A DNA stretch of 64,000 nt, taken from positions 53,198,571-53,262,570 of the forward strand of contig CM073891.1 of NCBI GenBank assembly GCA_037176705.1, written 5' to 3'. Both the position numbers and the translations under genes were made by a program. A model generated the notes under the pieces. The model was not told the origin of the DNA and made no database searches. It saw only the letters and a list, made by a program, of their open reading frames with translations. Shown here piece after piece: positions 35,161-45,944 of this stretch (position 1 is its first letter; every line of letters starts with the position of its first letter). Origin of the DNA: Molossus alvarezi (lineage: Eukaryota; Chordata; Mammalia; Chiroptera; Molossidae).

Positions 35161-35894
35161 TAGAGCTGCTACAACTCTCAGACTTGGTAGTATGAGCTAA
35201 TGTAGTAGGTATCCGGTAGGGTCCAGTGGCACGGCCTCCCCGATCACCCAAGCTGGGTACTTGAGGTGTGCCCCTGTTTTGGCTGTACAATCTCCTGTTG
35301 TAATTGAGCTTTGATTGTTGTTAGTACGTCACTGGGAGGGATTTATCCAGGCCAATCAGCTGCAAGGACTGTCTGTGACCACTGACCTCCAACCACCATA
35401 GAGGCTCAACTGTGCAGGGGCCCACCCCACAGAGCAGAACTTACTTCAGTGGGGCTTTGTGCCCACTGAGCCTGCCCCTTGAGTATGTCACTTGTGGGGG
35501 TGATTAGGTGGTTCTTTGACATGGTCTGAAACTGTCCACTGGGTGTGCTGGCTCTGGGGCCTTTTTGGAGATTCAGGCCAAGGTCAGCCACTGCCTGTGT
35601 TCTTCCCAGGGCCATCCTGCATAAGCTACAAAGCAGTCTGCCAGTGGCTGCTTCTTGTGCCGCGCTTGGAGGTGCCAAGGCAAGGCCAACCTGTGAACAA
35701 AGGCCAGCTGCTGCTAGTGCCTGGCTTGGGGCCACTTAGTGAGAGGTATGGGGCTTGCTGAGGCCAGATGCTGCTTGTTTGAGAGATTTTAGGAAAATCC
35801 AAAGTATGAGCCAAGACAGGAGCCACTCATGGAAAAGCCACTGGAAACAGTTTGGGTGGGCAGGATCTCAGGGAATCACCAGGGCAGGGCAAAT

Positions 35895-36026
35895 AGTATG
35901 AGCCCTCCCTGCCACAGAGCTGTGGCAAGTATGAGCCCTCCCTGCCACAGAGCTGTGGCAAGTATGAGCCCTCCCTGCCACAGAGCTGTGGCAAGTATGA
36001 GCCTTCCCTGCCACAGCTCTGTGGCC
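35895..36026 (-). repeat. 33-bp tandem repeat, four units, in HAL1 5'-UTR
   Basis: Units start at 35895, 35928, 35961 and 35994. The first three are identical and the fourth diverges at its end. Each unit carries the palindrome TGCCACAGAGCTGTGGCA. The array is followed by a longer inverted copy of the fourth unit (GAGCCTTCCCTG ... CAGGGAAGGCTC, 36000-36036). 33 is a multiple of 3, so three open frames run through it as 11-residue repeats. Confidence 0.95.
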
Positions 36027-36562
36027 AGGGAAGGCTCATCAAAGAAACAATGACTTCTGCCAGCACTTCTGTGTGGGAGAAAGCTGACCCCTAGCTCTTG
36101 CTCTGATGCCAAACAATTCAGTTCTTCCCCATATGTCTCTGGTGCCTTTCAAGCTGCGGCCCCCATGTTAGAGCTGAGAGGGAAGGAGTCCCAGTAAGTC
36201 TGTTTGTGGGCCCTTTAAGAGGAACTGCCTGGGGCTCCAGAAGCCTCAGTCTTCTTCAGCCTCAATCACTGCTGATTTTTACAGCCCAAAGATACGGGGA
36301 CTTTTTCTTCCCAGAACTGGAACCTTGGGCTGGGGGTCCTGGTGTGGGGCTGGGACCCCTCACGCCTCAGGGGGCACCTCTGCAGTGGAGATATCCCTCC
36401 CAGTTTGTATGCCCCACATGTGGGTGTAGGACAAGCCCATTCTACATCTCCACCCCTCTTACCGGTCTTGATGTGGCTTCTTTATTTCCATAGTTGTAGG
36501 ACTTACATTCAGCTCAATTTCAGGGGTTCTTAATGATGGTTGTTCTGTAGTTTGGTTACAAG

Positions 36563-36796
36563 TTGTTGTTTTTTTTGTTTGTTTTTTCTTTATTGATGTT
36601 AGATAGAGAGGAAAGGAGACGGAGAGAGAGAGACAGGAACATTGATGAGAGAGAACATCAGTTGGCTGCCTCCTGCATGCCCCCCCCCCACTGGGGATTG
36701 GGCCCACAACCTGGGCATGTACCCTAACCAGGAATCGAACCAGCAACCTCTTGGTGCATGGGTCTACACTCACCTACTGAACCACACTGGCTGGGC
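36563..36796 (-). mobile_element. VES-type SINE in HAL1 5'-UTR
   Basis: Reverse complement of the AATCAATAAA-tail class. TSD AGTTTGGTTACAA (36550-36562) and AGTTTGGTTGTAA (36797-36809), two mismatches. Confidence 0.94.
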
Positions 36797-37839
36797 AGTT
36801 TGGTTGTAATTTTGATGTGGTTGTGGGAGGAGGCCAGTGCTGCTTTAAACTCTGCCACCATCTTAACTGGAAGTCCAAAGTTCTTTTGTCTTAAAACTTC
36901 CAATATTAGAAAGTGTACTGCCCAACTGATGATGTTTGTCATAGTCATAGTAGGGAAGGTGGTACTACCAGTTTTACTTTATTGTAGTCAAACTGGAAAT
37001 ATAAATCATATAAAAATAAATTCAGTTGGGATCAAAATAAGTTAGAAGAGATTTCTCATTCAGCTTGTTCTCAGTCTGGAGAGTTATACATTTATGATAT
37101 TGTGATTTGTGACTGAAAACTGGTTCATGGGTTAGAAAAGAAATTGAAATTGGACTAAGCCCAAGATGGTATTTTTAAGATCTAGAGAAACTGTTTTCTC
37201 TCCAAATGGAAAAATAACCAGTCCTTTGATATGACTTATAGAAATAATTTTATTTTTTAGAACACTCTGAAGTTTTAGTTTTCTCCAAGTTTATAGCACA
37301 TGGATTTGTCATTCATGTACATGTACTTCAGGATGACTTAGAAGAAATTTAGTAATAGAATGAGGAATGCTATAGGCTCATGACTGCTTAAAAATAATTT
37401 GACAGGGAGTTAATGTAGGAGCTGCCTTCAGTTGTTTATGCTTTTATAGTGCGTTTGTTTCCCCATCATGTTGTAAAGTGTAAGATCCTGGGAGTGTAAT
37501 AGATAATTAACAGCAACTTTGTTAACGTATACCAGGGGAAAAAAAGGTCTTGTTTGACTCATATGCAAACTTTATATGTAAGGCCTGATAGTAAATCTGT
37601 TAAAATTTGAAAGCTACATATGGTTTCTGTTGCATATTCTTTTTTTGTTTTGTTTTTTTAATAACCATTTAAAATATAAAAGTCACTCTTACCTCTTTAG
37701 CCACAAAAAACAGCCCGTAGGCCACATTTGGCTAAAGTTTGCTGACTGCTAGACTAAAGACCAAAGTACAGGGTCCAATCATAGAGCATTTGAATTCTGT
37801 AATGTGTGGAGTTTTGTTTTTGGTTTTGTATTTATTTTG

Positions 37840-38059
37840 GTTTTTTTGTTGTTGTTCAGATAGAGCGGGAGGGAGGGAGGGAGAGAGAGAGAGAGAAATA
37901 TCGATGTGAAAGGGACACATCAAGTGGTTGCCACCTGCACGACCCAGCCAGGGCCGGGGACAAATTGCAACCAAGGTACATGCCCTTAGCGGGAACCGAA
38001 CCCGGGTCTCTCTGGACCACAGGCCAATGCTCTAACCGCTGAGCCAAACTGGCCAGGGC
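37840..38059 (-). mobile_element. VES-type SINE with 19-bp TSD
   Basis: Reverse strand, head CTGGCCAGTTTGGCTCAG. TGGTTTTGTATTTATTTTG is exact at 37821-37839 and 38060-38078. Hairpin tail not retained. Confidence 0.96.
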
Positions 38060-38204
38060 TGGTTTTGTATTTATTTTGACCATTCAAGAAATACTGAACC
38101 ATAGCCAAACCATACCTTGAATGATGTCATCCTAATAGTGAGTGAACTAAAATGATTTGTGCACATAAAAGTATCATCATGTAAGATTTAAGAAACAAAG
38201 TAAC

Positions 38205-38452
38205 CACAGAAGATATATGATGGCAGATAAAAAACACAAGAACACGTTCAGCATCACTAGCCATTAGTGAAGTGCAAATTAAAACCAGAATGAGATACTA
38301 CTATCTAGTAGAACAGCTAAAATAAAAATACAAATAATACTAAATGCTGACAAGGATGTAAAGAGAGTGGATCTCTCCTGTATTGTCATTGGGAATGTAA
38401 AATGATGCAGCCATTCTAGCATTCAGTCTGGCATTTTGTTAAAAAACTAAAC
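38205..38452 (+). mobile_element. Old L1 fragment, left part of a split copy
   Basis: ORF2 C-terminal sequence with CAGCATCACTAGCCATTAG and TGCTGACAAGGATGTAAAG. It continues after the inserted younger elements at about 44401 with no loss: the right part resumes at AAACTAAACATGA, which also ends the left part. Confidence 0.82.
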
Positions 38453-39439
38453 ATGAGACATTTCCTCAAGAGGCAAGATGGCTGAAGCCTAAGGAAGTTC
38501 CATCCACTTGCTCCATGCACAGGACTGATCCTGAGGCTAAACTGCAGAGCATTCAACTTGAAAAACCACCTGCAAATAGCTGACTGGAAATACTGTGAGC
38601 GAGGAGGCCATGGAGAGGAGAGAGGAGATTGCGGAGGAAAGTGCAGTAGCACAGCTTCTGACCCCTGGGAAAGGGAGAACTCAGCCCCACACAGAGATCC
38701 CAAAATAGGAGCAACAGATAAGGAAAGAGGAGCCCATGTAGTGCACAAGGAAAGAGGCCTGTTCTTCCCCACCTTGAGGGAACAGGAGGCACCCCTGTCC
38801 CCACCTGTGGAACAGCCTGGGCTAGAAACCTGCACCCCAGCAGCAGGGACTGAGGAGCTGGGGATTCAAAAGTCTGGCCAGCAGGGAGCCAGAACAGATG
38901 TCCCACCCAGTGAGCCAGCTGAAAGATTAAAGAGCCAAGCAGGGCTTTTTTTTTTTTTTCCTATTATTTTCTTTACCTGTATTTTCTATTCTCCCCTGCT
39001 TGGGGTGGCAACCAGGAGTGCCAGCAAACCAAGCAGAACTGAGGCACTGGAAGGAGAAGAGACTGCCTGCCTCTTCTGTAACTACAGGCACCACCCCCAA
39101 CACAGATCTCTCTGTGTACACCACCCTGACTGGACCTGATACCCCACAGAGCTCAGTGCTGTGGGGCAAGGAAAAGCAGCCCAGAACAAATACATGCAAG
39201 TAGTTAGCCTTAAAGGCCACCCAGCCTCTGGGCTAGGGAAGCCCAGCCCATAGAACTACCTGGGACCACAACCTGCAGGGCTTCAGCCAGGAGGCCAAGG
39301 ACCAAGCAGGGATAATGATTCACATTGGCCTACACCAGAGAACTCCCAAGATGACAGGGACCCATACCCAAGGAGCCAGATCCAGCAACACCAGAGCAAA
39401 ATCCAGTGAGCTCCATAAAGAGTAGATCCAAGGTTTCTT

Positions 39440-40180
39440 AGCTGTTGTGATGTGTGGGTTCTTTTTTTGTTCATTTTTTTTAATTCATTTTTTTCACTTC
39501 CTTTTTTTTCCCATTTCCTACTTTCCTAGTCTATATTTTATTCAATTTACCATTACTGCCTTCTAAAATTATTATTATTTTATATGTTTTATTTTTTATA
39601 CTTACCCTGTTTCTGGTCTCTGCCTTCTTTGCTTTCATATTCTTTTTTGTGTGTTTTTCCCATCTCCTAATTCTTTTACTCTCATGCCTTATAGTATTAT
39701 GTGTGTATGTGTGTGTTTTCTGGTTGTTTGTCTTTTTGAGTTTTTCGCTGAGGTGGGTGCTTTTATCATTGTTGATGCTTATATTTGTTCAAGGTGCTCT
39801 TTGGTATGGTCTGCCATTACTGTGCCTTCTTTACTTTCATATAAATTTTTTTTCTCTCCCTCTTTTAATTCATTTAGTCTCATGCCTTCTACTAATGTTC
39901 TGTGTGTGTGTGTGTGTGTGTGTTTTCAGTTTGTTTGTCTTGTGTTTTGGTTTTTTTGTTGTTGTTTTTCTTCTTTCTCACTCTTCTAATTCTTTTGGTC
40001 TCTCACCTCCTAGTGTTCTTCGTGCGTGTGTGTATTTTTTTGTTTGTGTGTCTTTTAATCTTTTTGTTGAGGCGGTTGCTTCTATTGTTGAGGCTGATAT
40101 TTTTGGAGGGGTTCTTTTTGGTTTGGGCTGGTTGCTTTGGTGTTGTTTTGTCAACACCTATATAATGGTTGCCACAACAG
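39440..40180 (+). repeat. T/G-rich 5'-UTR segment with three degenerate repeat units
   Basis: A T-rich part of the L1 5'-UTR. A motif around CTCATGCCTT and (TG)n followed by TTTGTTTGTCTT recurs near 39680, 39880 and 40005. A second motif, TTGTTGAGGCGGTTGCTTCT, recurs in altered form near 39745 and 40066. This makes long but meaningless open frames. Confidence 0.75.
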
Positions 40181-40481
40181 GGTCAACAGGGTCAGAGTTG
40201 AGACTCGTAGTTAACAAACCCAAAGACTCAGCCCACCCACAAATGGACAACAGCAATCAAGACCCAAATTCAACAGGAGACCCCACATAACCTATACAGG
40301 GGTCATTCCTAGAGCACCCAGCTCAGAAGATAAGGAGATTACTCTTATTGGGTCGCACAAGAAGGCTACAACACCAAGACTGGGAGGCATAGCAGTCTTA
40401 TGTGATACACACAGACCTGCCTATGTGACTCAGCAGGCTTTACCTGGCCCCAAACTACCAGACTGCTAAAACAGTGAGACA

Positions 40482-40754
40482 GCCCTGGCCGGTTTGGCTC
40501 AGAGGTTAGAGCGTAAGCCTGCAGACCAATGAGTCGCGGGTTCAATCCGGGTCAAGGGCACATACTTCTGTTGTGATTTGTCCCCGACCCTGGTTGTAGT
40601 CATGTGGGAAGCAGCCACTTGATGTTTCCCTTTCACATCAATGTTTCTCCGTCTCTCTCCAACTCTCTCCCTTCCACTCTATCTGAATGAAAGTGGGAAA
40701 ATGTCCTCACTTGAGGAATGAATGAATGAATGAATGAATGAATGAATAAATAAG
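40482..40754 (+). mobile_element. VES-type SINE at an L1 deletion junction, (GAAT)n tail
   Basis: Head GCCCTGGCCGGTTTGGCTCAG, tail GTCCTCACTTGAGGA then (GAAT)n. To the left is L1 5'-UTR; to the right is ORF2 RT sequence, so ORF1 and over 600 codons of ORF2 are missing exactly here. Confidence 0.95.
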
Positions 40755-40756
40755 GT

Positions 40757-42420
40757 GAGGCAAAGAAGAAAAAAATAAAAGGCATCCAAATTGGAAAGGA
40801 GGAAGTGAAACTGTCATTATTCAGAGATGACATGATATTATACATAGAAAACCCTAAAGACTCCATCAAAAATGTACTAGATTTAATAAATCAATTCGGC
40901 AAAGTAGCAGGATACAAAATCAAGATCTAGAAATCATTCACATTTTGATACACCAATAATGAACACAGAAAGAGAAACCACAAAAACAATCCCATTTACC
41001 ATTGCAACAACAACAACAAAAAAAAAGAGATACGAGGAATAAACTTAACCAAGGAGGTCAAAGACCTGTTCTCAGAAAATGACAGAACATTGAAAAAAGA
41101 AATAGAGGAAGATATTTTTTAAAAAGTGGAAACATATACCATGTTCATGGATGGGAAGAATCAACATCATTAAAATATACTATCCAAAACCATTTTCAGA
41201 TTCAGTATAATCCCTATTAAAGCACCAACAAAATATTTCACAGATCTATAACAAATATTCCAAAAGTTTATATGGAGCTTAAAAAGACTCCAAATAGCCA
41301 CAGCAATCTTGAAAAAGAAGAACAAAGTAGGAGAGATTACAATACCGGATATCAGGGTATACTACAAAGCCATTGTAATCAAAACAACCTGGTACTGCTA
41401 CAAGAACAGGCATATAGATCGATGGATCAGAACAGAGAACCCGGAAGTTGACCCAGGACAGTATGCACAATTAATATTCAACAAAGGAGGCAAGAGTATA
41501 CAATGGAGAAAAGACAGACTCTTCAATAAATGGCATTGGGAAAATTGGACAGGTACAAGCAAAAAAATGAAAATAGACCACCAACTTATACCATACATAA
41601 GAATAAACTCAAAATGGATAAAAGACTTAAATGTAACTCATGAAACCATAAAAATCCTAGAAGAAAATTTGGCAGAAAAATCTCAGACATCATACATAGC
41701 GGAATTTTCAGATACATCACCTAGGGCAAGAAAAACAAAAAATTAATAAATGGGACTACATCAAACTAAAACGCTTATGCACAGCAAAAGAAACCAGTGT
41801 TAAAATGAAAAGGGAACCCACTCTCTGGGAGAACATATTTGCCAATGATGTATCGGATAAGGGGTTAATATCCAAAATATATAGAGCAATCATACAACTC
41901 AACTCAATTAAAGAATGGGCAGAGGACCTGAATAACACCTCTCCAAATAGGACATATAAATGGCCAGGGAACATGAAAAAATGCTCAACATTTCTAAACA
42001 TCAGAGAGATGCAAATTCAAATGACTATGAGATCACCTCATATCAGAATGGCAGTCATCAGCAAATCCTTAAACAAGGCTGGTGAGGATATGGAGAAAAG
42101 GGTACTCTAGTACAGTGTTGGTGGGAATGCAACTGGTGTAGCCACTGTGGAAAACAATATGGTGCTTCCTCAAAATATTAAAAATGGAATTGCTATTTGA
42201 CCTAGTGATTCCACTTCTCAGAATATATCCTAAGAAGCCTAAAACACCAATCAGAAAGAATATATACATCCTTATGTTCATAGCAGTGCTATTTACAATA
42301 GCTAAGATCTGGAAACCCAAGTGTTCATCAGTAGATGAGTGGGTAAAAAAGTTGTGGTACATTTACATAATAGAAATTGTATGTAGCTGTAAGAAAGAAA
42401 GATCCCTTACCCTTTGAGAC
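40757..42420 (+). pseudogene. L1 ORF2 pseudogene, RT to C-terminus
   Basis: Reads [20 protein letters not shown] at 40778-40840. The catalytic F/Y-A-D-D box of reverse transcriptase has become FRDD. Stops and frameshifts follow. The longest open part (41309-41746) includes [21 protein letters not shown] non-functional copy. Confidence 0.88.
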
Positions 42421-42736
42421 AGCATGAAGAAACCTGGAGAGTATTATGCTGAGTGAAATAAGCCAGTCAGAGAAAGACAAGTACCACATGATCTCAATTA
42501 TTTATGGAACATCATGAACAAAATAAGCTGTAGATCAAAATAGAGTCATGGAAGTAGGGAACAGACTGACAAACCTCAGAAGGATGGGAAGACATAAACC
42601 AAAGAACTTGTATGCATATATGCACAACCAATGGACACAGATATTTGGTTGGAGAAAGCAGGAAGGGGGTGGGAGCGGGAAGGAGGGGGTTCAATGGAGG
42701 AAAAAGGGGAGACATCTGGAATACTTTCAACAACAA

Positions 42737-44339
42737 CAAAAATGGTATATGGATTAGTGGAACAGAACAGAGAACCCAGAAGAAGACCCAAGACATTATG
42801 CTCAACTAATTTGTAACAGAGGTGGCAAGAGCATATACAATGGAGTAAACACAGTCTCTTCAATAAATGGTATTGGGAAAATTGGACAACTACATGCAAA
42901 AAAATTAATCCAGACCACCAGCTTATACAATACACAAGTATAAATTCAAAATGGATAAAAGACTTAAATGTAAGTCGTGAAACCACAAAAATCCTAGAAG
43001 AAAATGTAGGCAGCACAATCTCAGATATAACACGTAGCAGAATTTTCACTGATACAGTGCCTTGGGCAAGAGAAACAAAAGAAAAAAATTAATAAATGGG
43101 ACTACATCAAACTAAAAAGCTTCTGCACTGCAAAAGAAACAAGCATCAAAATGAAAAGGGTATCCACTGTATGGGAGAACATAATTGCCAACAATACATC
43201 AGATAAAGGGTTAACTTCCAAAATATATAGAGTACTCATACAGCTCAGCGAAAGGAAGACAAACAACCCAATTAAAAAATGGGCACAAGACCTGAATAGA
43301 CACCTCTCCAAACAGGACATACAAACAGCCAGAAGACATATGAAAAAATGCTCAACTTCCAGCTGGTGTGGCTCAGTAGTTTAGTGTCGACCCATCCACC
43401 AAGAGGTCACCAGTTTGATTCCCAGTCAGAACACATGCCCAGGTTATGGACCCGGTCCCCAGTGCATGCAGGAGGCAGCTGTTCAATGTTCTCTCATCAG
43501 TGTTTCTATCTCTCCCTCTCACTACCTCTCTCTCTAAAATCAATAAAGGAAAAAAAAATTTTTTAAGAAAAAATGCTGAACATCACTAATCATCAGAGAA
43601 ATGCAAATTAAAATGACTATGAGGTATCACCTCACACCTGTCAGAATGGCCACCATCAACAAATTATCAAACAACAAGTGCTGGCAAGGATGTGGAGAAA
43701 ACAGGACTCTAGTACACTGCTGGTAGGAATGCAGACTGGTGCAGCCACTATGGGAAACAATATGGTGTTTCCTCAAAAATTTTAAAATGGAACTACCATT
43801 TTTACCATGAGCCCACTTTTTAGGAATATATCCTAAGAAGCCTGAAACACCAATCAGAAAGAATATAAGCACCCCTATGTTCATAGTGCCGTTTACAATA
43901 GCTAAATTCTGGGAACAGCCCAAGTACCCATCAGTAGATGAGTGGGAAAAAAGTTATGGTACATGTCTACAATGGAATAGAATGCAGCTGTATAAAAGGA
44001 AGATATCTTACCCTTTGAGACACCTTGGAGAGATGTGGAGAGTATTAGGCTAAGTGAAATAAGCCAGTCAGAGAAAGACAAGTACCACATAATCTCACTT
44101 ATTTGTGGAATACAGTGAACAAAATAAACCCAGAGACAGGAAAGTAAGGGAACAGATTGACAAACCTCAGAGGGAAGAGGGATGGGGGTGGGTGAGGATG
44201 GGAAGAGATAAGCATATATTCATAGCGAGTGGACACACAACAATACTGTGAAGGTTAGGGGTGGGGGGACTGGGGTGGGGAGGAGGTTGTCAATGGAGGA
44301 AAAAGGAGGGACATCTGTACAAAAATTAATTAAAAAATA
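42737..44339 (+). mobile_element. 5'-truncated L1 in the tail of the preceding L1
   Basis: It starts abruptly inside ORF2 (GGTATATGGATTAGTGGAAC, homologous to 41394-41430) right after the CAA-rich tail of the first L1, and ends with its own 3'-UTR and poly(A) at 44339. It is in the same orientation. A SINE at 43357-43566 interrupts it. It probably inserted into the A-rich tail of the first L1. Confidence 0.82.
43357..43566 (+). mobile_element. VES-type SINE in the truncated L1
   Basis: Head TTCCAGCTGGTGTGGCTCAG, AATCAATAAAG tail. TSD GAAAAAATGCTCAAC (43342-43356) and GAAAAAATGCTGAAC (43567-43581), one mismatch. Confidence 0.95.
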
Positions 44340-44354
44340 AATGAAACATTTCCT

Positions 44355-44400
44355 CTTGCTCTGTCTGTGAGCAGGAAGTATCTAAGAAAAACAAACAAAC
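44355..44400 (+). other. Short A-tailed insertion remnant between L1s
   Basis: About 45 bp (from TTGCTCTGTCTGTGAGC to an AAACAAACAAAC end) lie between the right TSD of the younger L1s and the resumption of the old L1. AAAACTAAACATGA flanks the whole nest, so this is the 3' end of an earlier small retroposed piece whose start (ACATTTCCTC) is at about 38458. Confidence 0.5.
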
Positions 44401-44960
44401 AAAACTAAACATGAAACTATGATATGACCCAGCAATTACACACCTGGACGTTTATGTTGGAGAAAGAAACTTAATATTCTCATAAAAACCTTTACACAAA
44501 TATTCATAGCTTTATTTGTAATAACCAAAACTGATAATGACTGAAATATCCGTCTGCCAGTAAATGGTTACACAAACAGTTGTATGTTTATACAGTGAAA
44601 TACTATTCATCAATATAAAGGAACAATCTCCTGATGCATACAACTTGGATGAAACTTAAGGGAATCATGCTGAATGAAAAAAGTCAGTCTCAAAATGTTG
44701 CATACTGTATGATTACATTTATATAACATTCTTGAAATGACAAAATTATAAAAATGGAGAGCAGAGAAGTAGTTGCTAAAGGTTAGGGAAGGAGAGGGAG
44801 GATAAGATTACAAAGAGATGTTATCAGGGACTTTCTTTGTGGTGATGGTGTCCTGATTATAATGATCTTTTTATGAATCTATACACTTGATAAAATGTCA
44901 TAGAAGTATACCTAAAGCATACAAAAAAGTGAGTACATAAAAAATGGTGACAAGAATAAA
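44401..44960 (+). mobile_element. Old L1 fragment, right part of the split copy
   Basis: Resumes with ATATGACCCAGCAATTACAC and continues through CATTTATATAACATTCTTG to the L1 3' end. It pairs with 38205-38452. Confidence 0.83.
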
Positions 44961-45136
44961 GTCTTTAGTTTAATCAACTGTACTTTGCCAATCAGGTACC
45001 TGATTTTGATGATGTACTATGGTTATGTAAGATGTCACCATTGGGGGAACTGGGAATGGGTGCACAGGACCTCTTTATCCTATTTTTGCAACTTCTTCTG
45101 AGTCTTTAATTATTTCAAATTAAGAAGTTAAAGAGA

Positions 45137-45582
45137 TCTCTGGCCAGATAGCTCAGTTGTTTGGAGTGTCATCCTGATACGCCAAGGTTGTGCGTTTGAT
45201 CCCCGGTCAAGGCACATAGAGGAATCAACCAATTATTGCAAAAATAAATGAAACAACAAATTGATGTTCCTCTGTCTCTCTCTCTCCCCTTCCCTCTCTC
45301 TCTCCCTCTCCCCTACCCCTTGCTCTCTCCTTGTCTCCCTTCCTCTCTCTTTCTAAAATCAATCAATCAACCAATAAAAAAAAAGTTAAAAAGGTCAAGG
45401 CACATAGAGGAATCAACCAATTATTGCATAAATAAATGAAACAACAAATTGATGTTCCTCTGTCTCTCTCTCTCCCCTTCCCTCTCTCTCTCCCTCTCCC
45501 CTACCCCTTGCTCTCTCCTTGTCTCCCTTCCTCTCTCTTTCTAAAATCAATCAATCAACCAATAAAAAAAAATTTAAAAAGG
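45137..45582 (+). mobile_element. Older VES-like SINE with a duplicated 3' part
   Basis: Compact class: head CTGGCCAGATAGCTCAG, AAGGTTGTGCGTTTGATC, tail TTTCTAAAATCAATCAATC. Its 3' 188 bp is present twice in tandem (45205-45392 and 45393-45580). Confidence 0.92.
45205..45580 (+). repeat. 188-bp tandem duplication, two copies
   Basis: Period 188, units starting GGTCAAGGCACATAGAGG at 45205 and 45393. By eye they differ at only two positions (A/T in the ATTATTGCAxAAAT block and G/T near the A-run), so the duplication is much younger than the SINE. Confidence 0.93.
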
Positions 45583-45725
45583 AGTTAAAGTGAGTGAGAG
45601 CAAGTGAAAGTGTGATAGAGGGAGGAAGGGAGGGAGAGGAAAAAGAGAGAAAGAAATAATGAAGGCTTCCAAAAAGTGCAGTAAAAAGGACTTATTAGCC
45701 CTTCTACCTAAGACAACAACAACAC

Positions 45726-45940
45726 GCCTGGCTGGTTTGGCTCGGTGGATTGAACATTGTCCCATGGACTTAGAGGTCCCAGTTTGATTCCTGATCAGGG
45801 CACATGCCTGGGTTGTGGGCTTGATCCCCAGTGTGGGGCGTGCAGGAGGCAATTGATTAATGTATCTCTCTCACATCAATGTTTCTATCTCTCCTTTCCT
45901 CTTGCTCTAAGAAAATTAATAAAAATATATATTTAAAAAA
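45726..45940 (+). mobile_element. VES-type SINE
   Basis: Head GCCTGGCTGGTTTGGCTCGG, GGTTGTGGGCTTGATCCCC, CACATCAATGTTTCTATC and a tail AAAATTAATAAAAATATA. No clean TSD seen. Confidence 0.93.
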
Positions 45941-45944
45941 ATTA

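Larger units (their letters stand above)
33086..36875 (-). mobile_element. HAL1-like half-LINE with both ends and a TSD
   Basis: On the - strand the element runs from a 5' end (GACTTCCAGTTAAGATGGTGG, near 36875) through a 5'-UTR with a 33-bp repeat array, an ORF1 relative ending at 34044, an A-rich spacer, and an L1-like 3'-UTR ending in poly(A) near 33086. ORF2 is absent. The flanks CAAAGTCCTTTTGTCT (33070-33085) and CAAAGTTCTTTTGTCT (36876-36891) match at 15 of 16, so the whole block is one insertion. SINEs at 33490-34021, 34347-34560 and 36563-36796 landed in it later; without them it is about 2.8 kb, the size of known HAL1 elements. Confidence 0.82.
38468..42736 (+). mobile_element. L1 retrotransposon, internally deleted
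   Basis: 5' end AAGAGGCAAGATGGCTGAAGCC, 5'-UTR to about 40481, then a SINE, then ORF2 from just before the RT active site (about 40757) to the C-terminus (42420), a 3'-UTR and an A/CAA-rich end. ORF1 and the first part of ORF2 are missing. ATGAGACATTTCCTC (38453-38467) and ATGAAACATTTCCTC (44340-44354) bracket this element plus the next one as a TSD. Confidence 0.85.

Noticed and set aside
35895..36026. Regular direct repeats reminiscent of a CRISPR array
   Set aside because: Units are contiguous with no spacers, and lie in a mammalian retroelement.
38558..39139. 193-codon open frame on the + strand
   Set aside because: Within L1 5'-UTR sequence starting at 38468; overlapping open frames exist on the other strand, as expected for GC-richer UTR.
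39649..40290. 213-codon open frame on the + strand, rich in L, V, C and F, looks like a membrane protein
   Set aside because: It lies wholly in the T/G-rich 5'-UTR of an L1; the composition comes from T-rich repeats and TG runs. No signal of a real protein family.
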